Notes under the pieces: model-generated | What the model saw: the letters and a program-made list of their open reading frames with translations, nothing else | Told to the model about the DNA's origin: nothing | Databases searched by the model: none | Assembly: GCA_024743095.1 (NCBI GenBank) | Contig: JANSXF010000015.1 | Location: 1-64,000, forward strand | DNA: 64,000 nt | Reading direction: 5' to 3' | From: Flavobacteriaceae bacterium | GTDB taxonomy: Bacteria; Bacteroidota; Bacteroidia; Flavobacteriales; Flavobacteriaceae | Part shown: positions 49,208 to 58,975 of the stretch, piece after piece | How the letters are laid out: every line of letters starts with the position of its first letter | Position numbering within the stretch: the first letter of the stretch is position 1 | Position numbers and translations under genes: made by a program

Positions 49208-51031
49208 ATGGCAACTAGAACATCAAAAAACTATTGGGGACTTGCAACATTTGTATTGGTCTTTTCATTGATGGCACATGGGCAAATGGCAGAAAAGGCA
49301 TCTCCCATTATTGAAAATGGCGAAGCCCAAGTGGTCGAAGACTTCTCTGACCCAAGCAAATGGATACGCCATGATCTTTGGGTAGAAACCACTTTTGATT
49401 CTGATGGCGATGGACAATTAGATCGTATGCACGTGGACGTGACCCGACCGGAACAAACAGATTCGGAAAACCTTAAACTTCCGGTAATTTATGAATCCAG
49501 TCCTTACTATGCCGGAACTGCCGGTCTGGACAAGGGTATTTTTTGGGATGTAAAACATGAACTCGGTGAACCGGGAAAACCCAGAAAACACCCTGAGGTT
49601 ACCCGTTTGGGAGAACGGCCTACCATATCCAATTCCCAAATAATGACGTGGGTCCCAAGAGGCTACATCGTTGTACATTCCTCCTCACCGGGCACCGGAC
49701 TCTCCGATGGGGCCCCGACCGTCGGCGGCGATAACGAATCCTTGGCACCAAAAGCAGTGATCGATTGGCTCAACGGAAGGGCCAAAGGGTATACTGAACG
49801 AAATGGGGACAAAGAAGTCAAAGCATATTGGTCCACCGGAAAAGTGGGCATGACCGGCACCTCGTACAACGGAACCATTCCACTTGCAGCGGCAACCACG
49901 GGTGTTGATGGTCTTGAGGCCATAATCCCTATTGCACCTAACACTTCGTACTATCACTATTACCGCTCTAACGGACTGGTGCGTTCCCCTGGCGGTTATT
50001 TGGGTGAAGATATTGATGTACTCTATGATTTTATCCACAGTGGCGATGAATCCAAACGGGCCGGAAACAATGAAGTCGTTCGTGATACAGAGATGAAAAA
50101 TGGACAAGACCGAATCACTGGGGATTACAATGATTTTTGGGCCGGAAGGGATTATCTCAACGATATGAAACCCATGAAAGCCGCTCTTTTGATGTCGCAC
50201 GGATTCAATGATTGGAACGTGATGCCCGAACACAGTTATCGCATCTACAAAAAGGCCAAGGAAATGGGACTTCCGACCCAGATTTATTACCACCAAAACG
50301 GTCATGGGGGCCCCCCTCCCATTTCCATGATGAACCGATGGTTCACGCGCTATCTATTTGGGATTGAAAATGGAGTGGAAAAAGATTCAAAAGCATGGAT
50401 AGTTAGGGAAAATGACAACAAGGACAATCCTACCGCATATACTGATTACCCTAATCCAAATGCCCAAGATGTAACGTTGCATTTGCAAAAAGGCGGTTTA
50501 AAATCCGGGAGCCTATCATCTCAAAAATCAAAAAACCAGGGCAAAGAAACTTTAGTGGACGACCATAACATTTCCGGGGGAGATTTGGCAATGGCCGAAA
50601 CTTCGGAACATAGACTGCTATATGTTACTGCACCGTTAAAAGAAGATGTCCATATTTCCGGAGTGCCCAGAATCAAAATAAAATTGGCCAGTAGCAAACC
50701 CGCTGCCAATTTATCGGTTTGGTTGGTATCCCTTCCATGGACCGAAGTTTTGGATACCAAGATTACGGACAATATCATCACCAGAGGATGGGCGGACCCT
50801 CAAAACCACAGTTCATTGACCGAAAGCAAACCTTTGGTTCCCGGAAAATTCTATGAAATGGAGTTTGAATTGATGCCGGATGACCAAATCATTCCAAAAG
50901 GACAACAAATTGGCCTGATGATTTTCTCCAGCGATAAGGAGTTTACCCTATGGCCCGAACCGGGAACGGAATTGACCGTTGATTTGGACAGCACGGAATT
51001 AACGCTTCCCGTTGTGGGCGGAAAACTATAA
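49208..51031 (+). CDS. CocE/NonD family hydrolase (X-Pro dipeptidyl-peptidase-like)
   Basis: GKVGMTGTSYNGTIPLAAATTG nucleophile elbow, VPRGYIVVHSSSPGTGLSDG, C-terminal jelly-roll. Confidence 0.9.
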   Translation: MATRTSKNYWGLATFVLVFSLMAHGQMAEKASPIIENGEAQVVEDFSDPSKWIRHDLWVETTFDSDGDGQLDRMHVDVTRPEQTDSENLKLPVIYESSPYYAGTAGLDKGIFWDVKHELGEPGKPRKHPEVTRLGERPTISNSQIMTWVPRGYIVVHSSSPGTGLSDGAPTVGGDNESLAPKAVIDWLNGRAKGYTERNGDKEVKAYWSTGKVGMTGTSYNGTIPLAAATTGVDGLEAIIPIAPNTSYYHYYRSNGLVRSPGGYLGEDIDVLYDFIHSGDESKRAGNNEVVRDTEMKNGQDRITGDYNDFWAGRDYLNDMKPMKAALLMSHGFNDWNVMPEHSYRIYKKAKEMGLPTQIYYHQNGHGGPPPISMMNRWFTRYLFGIENGVEKDSKAWIVRENDNKDNPTAYTDYPNPNAQDVTLHLQKGGLKSGSLSSQKSKNQGKETLVDDHNISGGDLAMAETSEHRLLYVTAPLKEDVHISGVPRIKIKLASSKPAANLSVWLVSLPWTEVLDTKITDNIITRGWADPQNHSSLTESKPLVPGKFYEMEFELMPDDQIIPKGQQIGLMIFSSDKEFTLWPEPGTELTVDLDSTELTLPVVGGKL

Positions 51032-51118
51032 GCAAACCTGGGCAGAACTGACCAATATCATAGGATTGATATGATTTTTATATGACTTTAGGATAAGATA
51101 ACCATTATCCAAAAAGCC

Positions 51119-51652
51119 ATGAAAATTTTGATCGTTTACGGAACGGTAGAAGGGCATACCCGAAAAATTGCCCGGTTTATGGAAAATGTCCTTCAAAAAG
51201 AAAACCATCATGTGGTTATATCAAATGTTGTGGAGGACCCACCTGCCCCCAATGATTTTGATGTAGTCTTTGTGGGCAGTTCCGTTCATATCCAAAAATA
51301 TAATACGCTCATATATGACTATGTCCAAGAAAATATTGATACCTTAAATGAAAAATCAAGTGCCTTTTTTTCGGTAAGCATGGCCATGGCGTCCAGTATT
51401 AAGCAAGAGCACGAAGAGGTTTTGCAGATTGCGCATGACTTTTTAAATGAAACTGAGTGGAACACCAAGACCATATGGCATATTGCCGGAGCTTTGAAAT
51501 ACACAAAGTATAACTATTTTAAAAAACTGATCATGCGCTCCATAGCAAAAAAAGAAGGGGGCTCAATCGATACAACCCAAGATCATGAATATACGGATTG
51601 GGGAAAAGTAAAAAAGGATGTCCTATCCTTTATAAATAGTTTGGAAACCTAA
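51119..51652 (+). CDS. flavodoxin-domain protein (HemG-like)
   Basis: MKILIVYGTVEGHTRKIARFMENVL FMN-binding P-loop. Confidence 0.88.
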   Translation: MKILIVYGTVEGHTRKIARFMENVLQKENHHVVISNVVEDPPAPNDFDVVFVGSSVHIQKYNTLIYDYVQENIDTLNEKSSAFFSVSMAMASSIKQEHEEVLQIAHDFLNETEWNTKTIWHIAGALKYTKYNYFKKLIMRSIAKKEGGSIDTTQDHEYTDWGKVKKDVLSFINSLET

Positions 51653-51662
51653 TTCAAAACAT

Positions 51663-51974
51663 ATGGACAAACATAGTTTTACCACACTTTCTCAAGCAGT
51701 GAACACGCTCACCAAAGAGGACGGTTACGAGGAAGATTTTGAAGCAGATGAAACCTGCATCAAAGCGTTGTACTCCAAAAAGGAATATCAACCAGAAAAT
51801 TTAATGATCATCAGTACCTATCGTTTTGAAGGTATGACCAACCCCAGTGACCAGTCCACTGTTTTTGCCATCGAGGCCAAAGATGGCACCAAGGGCACTT
51901 TGGTAATGCCCTACGGTGCATCGACCGGACAGAACGAAGCACTGATACAAAAGATTCCGTTCAAAAAAGACTGA
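51663..51974 (+). CDS. small conserved protein of unknown function
   Basis: 103 aa ORF with YRFEGMTNPSDQSTVFAIEAKDGTKGTLVMPYGA. Confidence 0.7.
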   Translation: MDKHSFTTLSQAVNTLTKEDGYEEDFEADETCIKALYSKKEYQPENLMIISTYRFEGMTNPSDQSTVFAIEAKDGTKGTLVMPYGASTGQNEALIQKIPFKKD

Positions 51975-52625
51975 TCACACAAAGAGCTTGCCCACCGATG
52001 AAGGTTGGTACAACAACCATCCCGTAAGACTGAACCTGCTTTTATGTGCTTCCAATACGGCATGGGGCACTTCGGCACTTTTGAACATAACACAACGAGC
52101 GGCCTTAGGCTCTACCAGAAAACTTGTTCCATCTTTTTCAAAAATTTCCAGTTCTCCTCCGTCACCGGGCTTCCAATCATCATTTAAATAAATAACCATG
52201 GAAATCATCCGATTGTTGCGATTTTCGAACTGGTCTAAATGTCTATCGTAATGCCCTCCAAAAGGATAATGCGCCAAATGGAACTCATATCCGGACAAAC
52301 TCAAATAACAATATCTGTTAAAGATGTGCATCGTTTCATCCAATAGGCTCCAATAGGTCTCCAGTTGGGCATCACGCTGTCTATCCAACCAATACGTAAA
52401 ATCGCCACGTACCTTGCTGTCAATTTGATTATCGGCATGTGCACCGATACCAGCTTCCTTAAAATTGGGGAGCTTGCCCAGAAAAAAAGATTTGATCTCC
52501 GTGTAGAGGTCGTCCCGAAGAAAATTATCGATAATCACATAATCCTTACTGGAGACGTCGTCCATCCAGGACAGCCAATCCTCCAAACCGTGATAGGCGT
52601 TCAATGCTTCAAAAATGTGGGCCAA
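51975..52625 (-). CDS. 2OG-Fe(II) oxygenase
   Basis: HYPFGGHYDRHLDQF HxD motif, IYLNDDWKPGDGGELEIF. Confidence 0.9.
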   Translation of the reverse strand: MAHIFEALNAYHGLEDWLSWMDDVSSKDYVIIDNFLRDDLYTEIKSFFLGKLPNFKEAGIGAHADNQIDSKVRGDFTYWLDRQRDAQLETYWSLLDETMHIFNRYCYLSLSGYEFHLAHYPFGGHYDRHLDQFENRNNRMISMVIYLNDDWKPGDGGELEIFEKDGTSFLVEPKAARCVMFKSAEVPHAVLEAHKSRFSLTGWLLYQPSSVGKLFV

Positions 52626-52680
52626 TGTAGAAATTTTTTAAAAACGAAAATCAATTTTATTCAATACTGGAACAAACCGC

Positions 52681-52688
52681 TAACTTTG
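52681..52688 (+). promoter_or_regulatory. -7 promoter box TAACTTTG
   Basis: TAnnTTTG 23 bp upstream of ATG 52712. Confidence 0.45.
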
Positions 52689-52711
52689 TGCATCAACATT
52701 TATCCATTAAA

Positions 52712-52954
52712 ATGATTTTTTTCTTTGGAACACGACCCGGCAAAAAAGAAACCAAGGTACTTACCAATGTTACCTGCCCCTACTGCAACCAAACAGGTAC
52801 CTTGACCGCAGTTGCCCAACCCAATTATGCCCATTTGTTCTGGATTCCACTGTTTACCATCAATAACATTCGTTACGCGGAATGTTCGCATTGTAGAAAA
52901 GTATACTACAAAGAGGATTTTACACCGGAAATGGAGCGGGGATTGTCCAAATAA
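52712..52954 (+). CDS. zinc-ribbon domain protein
   Basis: CPYCNQTG...CSHCRKVYY; the upstream GTG start in the ORF track overlaps the promoter box. Confidence 0.75.
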   Translation: MIFFFGTRPGKKETKVLTNVTCPYCNQTGTLTAVAQPNYAHLFWIPLFTINNIRYAECSHCRKVYYKEDFTPEMERGLSK

Positions 52955-52985
52955 AAAAACGGCCAGGAAAATCCCGACCGTTTTT
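52955..52985. terminator. bidirectional terminator
   Basis: AAAAACGG...CCGTTTTT. Confidence 0.65.
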
Positions 52986-53004
52986 CCTCAATGTTCAATA
53001 ATGG

Positions 53005-54075
53005 TCAAATATCGAACCGAAGGCCCAGTGAAATATTGTTCTGTTTTACCTCAGCATCCTTGAAAATTGGATTCAGGTCATATTTTAAATAAAGCAGCAC
53101 ACCGTCAAAACCCATATAGCCGCTTACACCATAGATAAGGTCGCTGCTGTTGTAATCCCGCTTGAGTTTATCCTTGACATTTTCGCCATCGCGGTTGTAT
53201 TTTAATTTCTGACGGGTACCCAAACTAAATCCACCATATCCCCCAAAACCAAGTCGAAACTGATCTCTTATGGAGTAGCGCATGGTACGCTCTGTTTTTC
53301 TTAAACGAGATGGACCGACCTCAAAATGAACGGGAAACACCAGATTGTCCATACGAAACTTGGATTTATCCAGATCGTACTCGAATTCCTCCAATACAGT
53401 TTGGCCATCCTCCTGCACGAATATTCTGTTCCCCTCCGGTTTCAACCCATTAAACTGAAAGGAAAAACCATAATTAAAACGCAGCCAATTGGAGTTTTTG
53501 AACACTCTGGTACGCCATTGCCAGCCCATTTCAAAAAATCGGCTCCCTCCAATTTTGTAAGGTGAGTCGGAAAGGGACCCTCCCTCTATCACAGCATTGT
53601 TCAAACCTACGGCCATCACAAAATCGGAGTAGGTGCGCCTGTCGTACTTTATTTCCTTTTTCCATCTGTTGGAATTAAATGTAATGGCCGGCTTACCATC
53701 GATAAGCAAACCAATTCGCATTCTATCACCATATATGGTATCCATCTCCGTAAGTGCAAGCACATCTCCCTTATTTCGCTCCAGCAGCGCAATCCTGTTT
53801 TCGATGATGGCTACCCGATTTTCAATGTTCAGCGCCCTTTGCCTTGCCACTTCTTCCTTTAGAACCCTTGCTTCATTTTCGGATATATCGCCGCTCTCCA
53901 AGCGCTGATTAATCTCCTTTACCTCGAGCTTTAAAGCATCCTTTTCTTGCTCGACAATGCGTTGTTTTTCAATTTTTAGCGCCTCTATTTTCTTTTGATA
54001 ATCTTCTTGTCCCCATACAGTGTGAGCAACGAGGAACAAAAGCAAAATGGTTGAAAAAAATGGAATTGTTTTCAT
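53005..54075 (-). CDS. outer-membrane beta-barrel protein with N-terminal coiled coil
   Basis: Signal peptide, ~80 aa charged heptad-like region, C-terminal barrel-like alternation. Confidence 0.75.
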   Translation of the reverse strand: MKTIPFFSTILLLFLVAHTVWGQEDYQKKIEALKIEKQRIVEQEKDALKLEVKEINQRLESGDISENEARVLKEEVARQRALNIENRVAIIENRIALLERNKGDVLALTEMDTIYGDRMRIGLLIDGKPAITFNSNRWKKEIKYDRRTYSDFVMAVGLNNAVIEGGSLSDSPYKIGGSRFFEMGWQWRTRVFKNSNWLRFNYGFSFQFNGLKPEGNRIFVQEDGQTVLEEFEYDLDKSKFRMDNLVFPVHFEVGPSRLRKTERTMRYSIRDQFRLGFGGYGGFSLGTRQKLKYNRDGENVKDKLKRDYNSSDLIYGVSGYMGFDGVLLYLKYDLNPIFKDAEVKQNNISLGLRFDI

Positions 54076-54091
54076 GATTGTTTTAGATTAT

Positions 54092-54141
54092 AAACCTCCG
54101 TCCTTCCCGCCCCCCTAGGAGCAGGAAGTTGTGGAAGGTTT
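54092..54141 (-). other. long imperfect hairpin in intercistronic leader
   Basis: Minus strand: AAACCTTCC-acaac-TTCCTGCTCC-TAGG-GGGGCGGGAA-ggac-GGAGGTTT. Confidence 0.7.
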
Positions 54142-54161
54142 GACTTGATTGATGAATAATT

Positions 54162-54881
54162 TTATTGATTTCGGTCGGCCACCGCAGTACGTATTTTAAG
54201 ATAGCCTGATTTTAGGGCATCAAAGATCTGGTCTCGGAACGATTCGTCCAGTTCACCCTCTACTTCGGCCAACAGGGACATGGCATCCACGGAACCACTT
54301 TCGGCAAACAATTTATCGCTCAGGATTTGACGTTGTGCCGCTCGCAAGAGCGAATCAACCTCGGCATCGGTAACATTTTGCTTTGCATTTTCCATGATCT
54401 GCACCTGTGCCACCACTTCCCCCACTTTTTGCGCGATCAGCTTATCCGAGTTTATTTTAATCTCGCCTTGCAATGGTTCTTTTACTGATCTGTCGGCAAC
54501 CGTTGCATTGGAGGTCGACTGTTGTACCCCTTCATTTTGAGCTGGTTTTTTCAATTCAACTCCGGTCACGGCCACTTTCGTTTTTTGTTCGCTTGGCACA
54601 AACTCTTTTACTGATTTTTCCGCCGACGGTGTCTCTTCTTCAATTTTGACATTGGTTTCCACCACTTGTGGTTGCTCCATTTCGGAACCATCCTTGGTGA
54701 AAAAGAAGACCGACACCAGCACAATCCCCACAACGCTTGCCGCTATGGCATAAGAAAACCATTTGTTCCTGTACTGGGGCTTTTGCTCCACTTGCGAAGC
54801 AATTTTGTCCCAAGCCCCTTTTGATGGGGCAATGGTTCGCTCTTCCAGCTTTTCTTTGATATGTTTTTCCAGTTTATCCAT
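54162..54881 (-). CDS. anti-sigma-like membrane protein
   Basis: Directly follows the ECF sigma gene; cytoplasmic N-terminus, single TM (WFSYAIAASVVGIVLVSVFFF). Confidence 0.65.
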   Translation of the reverse strand: MDKLEKHIKEKLEERTIAPSKGAWDKIASQVEQKPQYRNKWFSYAIAASVVGIVLVSVFFFTKDGSEMEQPQVVETNVKIEEETPSAEKSVKEFVPSEQKTKVAVTGVELKKPAQNEGVQQSTSNATVADRSVKEPLQGEIKINSDKLIAQKVGEVVAQVQIMENAKQNVTDAEVDSLLRAAQRQILSDKLFAESGSVDAMSLLAEVEGELDESFRDQIFDALKSGYLKIRTAVADRNQ

Positions 54882-54886
54882 ACCTT

Positions 54887-55462
54887 TTATTTTTTGTTCG
54901 CCGATTGAGGTTTGGGCGACATTCCCTTTAAACTTAAATTCTCCTGAAGCATCTTTCTGGCCTTGAACAATTGCGATTTTGAGGTTCCCTCGGATATTTC
55001 CAATAGCTCCGCAATCTCTTTGTGGCCATACCCTTCTATGGCATACAGCAAGAATACCGCTTTGTAACCTTCGGGCAATTCATCGATTAGGTGCTGGACA
55101 TACTCCACATCCAAAAGGCCATCATTGGAAGTTGAAACTTCTCCGTTTACCTCAACAGCATCGTCATCATAGACCACAAACTGTCTTTTACGTAAATAGG
55201 ATATGCTTTCCCGAACCATAATCGTTCTGACCCAACCCTCAAAGCTTCCTTTATATTGATAGGAACTTAAATGGTTAAAGACCTTTACAAAACCATTGAT
55301 CATCACATCCTCCGCAAAATGAAGATCTTTAATATATTGCCTACAGACCCCCAACATTTTGGGCGAAAACTTATTGTACAACAATCTTTGGGCCTGTTGG
55401 TCGCCTTTGATCGATTTTTTGATCAATTGTTTTTCGTTGCTATGTAGCGCGATGATCTTCAA
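54887..55462 (-). CDS. RNA polymerase ECF-type sigma factor
   Basis: QRLLYNKFSPKMLGVCRQYIKDLHFAEDVMINGFVKVF, EGWVRTIMVRESISYLR, GYGHKEIAELLEISEGTSKSQLFKARKML. Confidence 0.93.
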   Translation of the reverse strand: MKIIALHSNEKQLIKKSIKGDQQAQRLLYNKFSPKMLGVCRQYIKDLHFAEDVMINGFVKVFNHLSSYQYKGSFEGWVRTIMVRESISYLRKRQFVVYDDDAVEVNGEVSTSNDGLLDVEYVQHLIDELPEGYKAVFLLYAIEGYGHKEIAELLEISEGTSKSQLFKARKMLQENLSLKGMSPKPQSANKK

Positions 55463-55495
55463 AAGTTTGGTTTACAAAAGTGCTTCTATTATAAT

Positions 55496-55522
55496 AGACG
55501 GGATATAAAGACAAAGCGTTGC
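55496..55522 (-). promoter_or_regulatory. ECF-type promoter (GCAAC-N17-CGTCT) upstream of the ECF sigma gene
   Basis: Minus strand GCAACGCTTTGTCTTTATATCCCGTCT, 34 bp upstream of ATG 55462. Confidence 0.55.
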
Positions 55523-55574
55523 CTGAACAATAAAAATTTTCAGCAATACTTTGATATTCAGGTTTTTTAAAAAG

Positions 55575-56549
55575 TTATTTTTTACGGTCCACCACGTAGT
55601 TGACCATAAGGGTGAGGGCACTTTTGTACTCGGAATCGGGATAATTGTCCAAAATGGCCAGGGCTTCGTCCTTGAACTCCAACATTTTGACCACGGCATA
55701 ATCCAGTCCGCCTTTTTCCTTGACATACTCGATTACTTCCTTTACCCGTTTCTTGTTCTTGTTATGCCTTTTGATGGAATTGATCAACCACTTCTTCTTT
55801 TCCTTATCGCTATGGTTCAAGGCATAGATCAGGGGAAGGGTCATTTTCTGTTCCTTGATATCGATTCCCGTAGGTTTTCCGATTTTCTCGGCGCCGTAAT
55901 CAAACAAGTCATCCTTAATTTGAAAAGCCATTCCGCAAAGCTCCCCGAATCTTCTGAAAGTTTCAACTTCTCCGGAATCGGGCCGCACCGAACAAGCTCC
56001 CATACTGCAACAGGCCGCTATCAAAGTTGCGGTTTTTTGGCGGATGATGTCATAGTAAACATCTTCCGTAATATCCAACAATCGTGCTTTTTCGATCTGG
56101 AGCAATTCGCCTTCGCTCATATCACGGACCGCATTGGAAATAATATGGAGCAGATCGTAATTTTTGTTTTCCAAGGAGACCAAAAGTCCTTTGGAGAATA
56201 AAAAGTCACCTACTAGGACTGCAATTTTGTTCTTCCACAAGGCATTGATGGAAAAAAAGCCCCTTCGCTTGTTGCTATCGTCCACAACATCATCGTGCAC
56301 CAAGCTTGCGGTGTGTATCAATTCAATGATGGATGCTCCGGTATAGGTTCGTTCATTGACTTCCCCATTCAACAACTTGGCGGTCAAAAAAACGAACATA
56401 GGGCGCATCTGCTTGCCCTTTCTATTGACTATGTAGTAGGTAATCCTATTGAAGAGTGCCACTTTGGAGGACATGGATTTGAGGAATTTTTCCTCAAAAA
56501 GCTGCATCTCATTTTCTATGGGTTCCCTTATCTGCGAAACGATTTTCAA
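55575..56549 (-). CDS. polyprenyl synthetase family protein
   Basis: DDVVDDSNKRRG and IKDDLFDYGAEKIGKPTGIDI (Asp-rich motifs). Confidence 0.93.
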   Translation of the reverse strand: MKIVSQIREPIENEMQLFEEKFLKSMSSKVALFNRITYYIVNRKGKQMRPMFVFLTAKLLNGEVNERTYTGASIIELIHTASLVHDDVVDDSNKRRGFFSINALWKNKIAVLVGDFLFSKGLLVSLENKNYDLLHIISNAVRDMSEGELLQIEKARLLDITEDVYYDIIRQKTATLIAACCSMGACSVRPDSGEVETFRRFGELCGMAFQIKDDLFDYGAEKIGKPTGIDIKEQKMTLPLIYALNHSDKEKKKWLINSIKRHNKNKKRVKEVIEYVKEKGGLDYAVVKMLEFKDEALAILDNYPDSEYKSALTLMVNYVVDRKK

Positions 56550-56723
56550 CGTAACGGTGTGGTGTTTGGTTTTGAATCTATAAAAGTAGGGAAAATGCGA
56601 GAGTTGTAGGAATGAATTCTAAGTTTTAAGATACAGGCCTAAAAGTATCGATGATTTACGGGGAATGTTATAAGGGTAAAGGGTCAAGGCTTCCCATTTG
56701 ACATAACCCCTACCCTCTAAGAC

Positions 56724-57764
56724 CTAGTTCTTATTGGCCAACTGTCCACAAGCGGCATCTATATCCTTACCTCTGGACCTCCTTACCGTAACTGTTATCC
56801 CATTCCGCTCCAAGGTCTTCTGGTACATCTCCACCGCATCGCCATTGGCTTGCTGAAACTCACCCTCATCAATGGGATTATATTCGATGATATTTACTTT
56901 TGATGGTGCAAACTTACAGAACTTCACCAAGGCATCTGCCGCTTCCTGGGTATCGTTGATGCCTTTCCAGACCACATACTCGTAAGTAATCCTGTTTTTG
57001 GTTTTACTGTACCAATATTCCAGTGCCTCACGTAAATCTTTTAAGGGAAATGTGGAATTAAACGGCATAATGGAGGTGCGGACCTCATCAATAGCGGAGT
57101 GCAAGGACACGGCCAAACCGAACTTCACTTCTTCATCGGCCATTTTTTTAATGATTTTCGGGACTCCGGAAGTAGACACCACTATTCGCTTGGGGGACAT
57201 CCCCAAGCCTTCGGGAGAGGTAATCTTATCGATGGCCTTCAGCACATTGTTGTAATTCATCAATGGTTCGCCCATCCCCATAAAAACAATGTTGCTCAGG
57301 GGCCGATCGAAATATAATCTGCTTTCATTGTCAATGGCCACCACTTGATCATAAATCTCATCGGGATTCAGGTTCCGCATCCGTTTTAAACGGGCAGTGG
57401 CACAAAATCGGCAATCCAAACTGCAACCAACTTGGCTGGAAACACATGCCGTGGTACGGGTTTGGGTTGGAATCAATACCGACTCTACCACTAACCCATC
57501 GTGCAAGCGAACAGCATTTTTGATGGTACCATCGGAACTACGCTGCATTTGATCTACCCGAATATGGTTGATGACAAAATTGTCTTCCAACATTTTTCGG
57601 GTCTCCTTGGAAATATTGGTCATGGCATCAAAATCGTGGGCGGATTTCTGCCATAACCATTCGTACACCTGATTGCCCCGGAATGCCTTATCCCCCTGCT
57701 GCACAAAAAAATTGCGAAGCTGTTCCTTGGTCAATGCGCGTATGTCCTTTTTTTCGGTTTCCAT
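56724..57764 (-). CDS. rlmN: 23S rRNA (adenine(2503)-C(2))-methyltransferase RlmN
   Basis: ACVSSQVGCSLDCRFCATARLKRMRNL, FMGMGEPLMNYNNV. Confidence 0.95.
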   Translation of the reverse strand: METEKKDIRALTKEQLRNFFVQQGDKAFRGNQVYEWLWQKSAHDFDAMTNISKETRKMLEDNFVINHIRVDQMQRSSDGTIKNAVRLHDGLVVESVLIPTQTRTTACVSSQVGCSLDCRFCATARLKRMRNLNPDEIYDQVVAIDNESRLYFDRPLSNIVFMGMGEPLMNYNNVLKAIDKITSPEGLGMSPKRIVVSTSGVPKIIKKMADEEVKFGLAVSLHSAIDEVRTSIMPFNSTFPLKDLREALEYWYSKTKNRITYEYVVWKGINDTQEAADALVKFCKFAPSKVNIIEYNPIDEGEFQQANGDAVEMYQKTLERNGITVTVRRSRGKDIDAACGQLANKN

Positions 57765-57782
57765 CTCTTAAAGATAAGCAAG

Positions 57783-57817
57783 AAAAAATCCCGCTGGCCA
57801 TAAAGCAAACGGGATTT
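57783..57817 (-). terminator. terminator downstream of queA
   Basis: Minus strand AAATCCCG...CGGGATTTTTTC. Confidence 0.65.
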
Positions 57818-57838
57818 CTATTCTATGGTTTTATATAC

Positions 57839-58888
57839 TTATAGAATCAACATGGCATCCCCGTAGGAATAGAATCGATATCCTTCCAAAATGGCCTGCT
57901 TGTACGCTTTCTTGATCAAATCATGACCTGCAAATGCGGATACCATCATCAATAAAGTCGATTTCGGCAAGTGGAAGTTCGTGATCATACAGTTGGCAAT
58001 ACTGAAATCGTATGGTGGAAAGATGAACTTATTGGTCCAACCCTCGAAGGTGTTCAGTGTATGCTCGGATGATACCGCACTCTCCAAACCTCTCATTACA
58101 GTAGTGCCAACGGCACATACCTTTCTTTTATTTGACTTGGCATTGTTAACGATTTCCGTGGCCTTTTCATCAATCACCAACTCCTCGCTATCCATTTTGT
58201 GCTTGGACAAATCCTCTACCTCAACCGGGTTGAAGGTCCCCAATCCTACATGAAGTGTCACCTCTGCAAAATCGATTCCCTTAATTTCCAAACGCTTTAG
58301 CAAGTGCTTAGAGAAGTGCAACCCTGCCGTTGGGGCCGCTACTGCACCTTCATGCTTGGCATAGATGGTTTGGTAACGCTCCTCATCATCAGCGGTAACC
58401 TCTCTTTTTATGTATTTTGGAAGTGGCGTTTCTCCCAATTCCCTTAGTTTTCTTCTAAAATCGGTGTAGGAGCCATCGTAAAGGAAACGCAATGTTCTCC
58501 CTCTTGATGTGGTATTATCGATAACCTCGGCCACCAAACTCTCATCTTCGCCAAAATAAAGTTTGTTACCGATACGAATCTTTCTTGCAGGGTCCACCAA
58601 AACATCCCAAAGACGTTGTTCTTGATTCAATTCCCTTAACAAGAAAACCTCTATTCTTGCACCTGTTTTCTCCTTGTTCCCAAAAAGTCGAGCAGGAAAC
58701 ACCTTGGTATTGTTCAAGACCATTACGTCGTCTTCATCAAAGTAATCAACTAGGTCTTTGAACATTTTATGTTCAATTTTTCCGGAATCCCGGTGAATCA
58801 CCATTAGTTTGGATTCGTCCCTGTGCTCTGCGGGATATTCTGCCAATAATTCCTTGGGCAATTCAAAATTGAAGTTTGATAATTTCAT
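57839..58888 (-). CDS. queA: tRNA preQ1(34) S-adenosylmethionine ribosyltransferase-isomerase QueA
   Basis: [50 protein letters not shown]. Confidence 0.96.
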   Translation of the reverse strand: MKLSNFNFELPKELLAEYPAEHRDESKLMVIHRDSGKIEHKMFKDLVDYFDEDDVMVLNNTKVFPARLFGNKEKTGARIEVFLLRELNQEQRLWDVLVDPARKIRIGNKLYFGEDESLVAEVIDNTTSRGRTLRFLYDGSYTDFRRKLRELGETPLPKYIKREVTADDEERYQTIYAKHEGAVAAPTAGLHFSKHLLKRLEIKGIDFAEVTLHVGLGTFNPVEVEDLSKHKMDSEELVIDEKATEIVNNAKSNKRKVCAVGTTVMRGLESAVSSEHTLNTFEGWTNKFIFPPYDFSIANCMITNFHLPKSTLLMMVSAFAGHDLIKKAYKQAILEGYRFYSYGDAMLIL

Positions 58889-58975
58889 GTGGACTTTTTT
58901 TCGATTTTTTAAAAGAGGGGCAAATATACAACCTACCCATAGCGGATGTCAAGTAATTTGATGATTAAATGTGGA

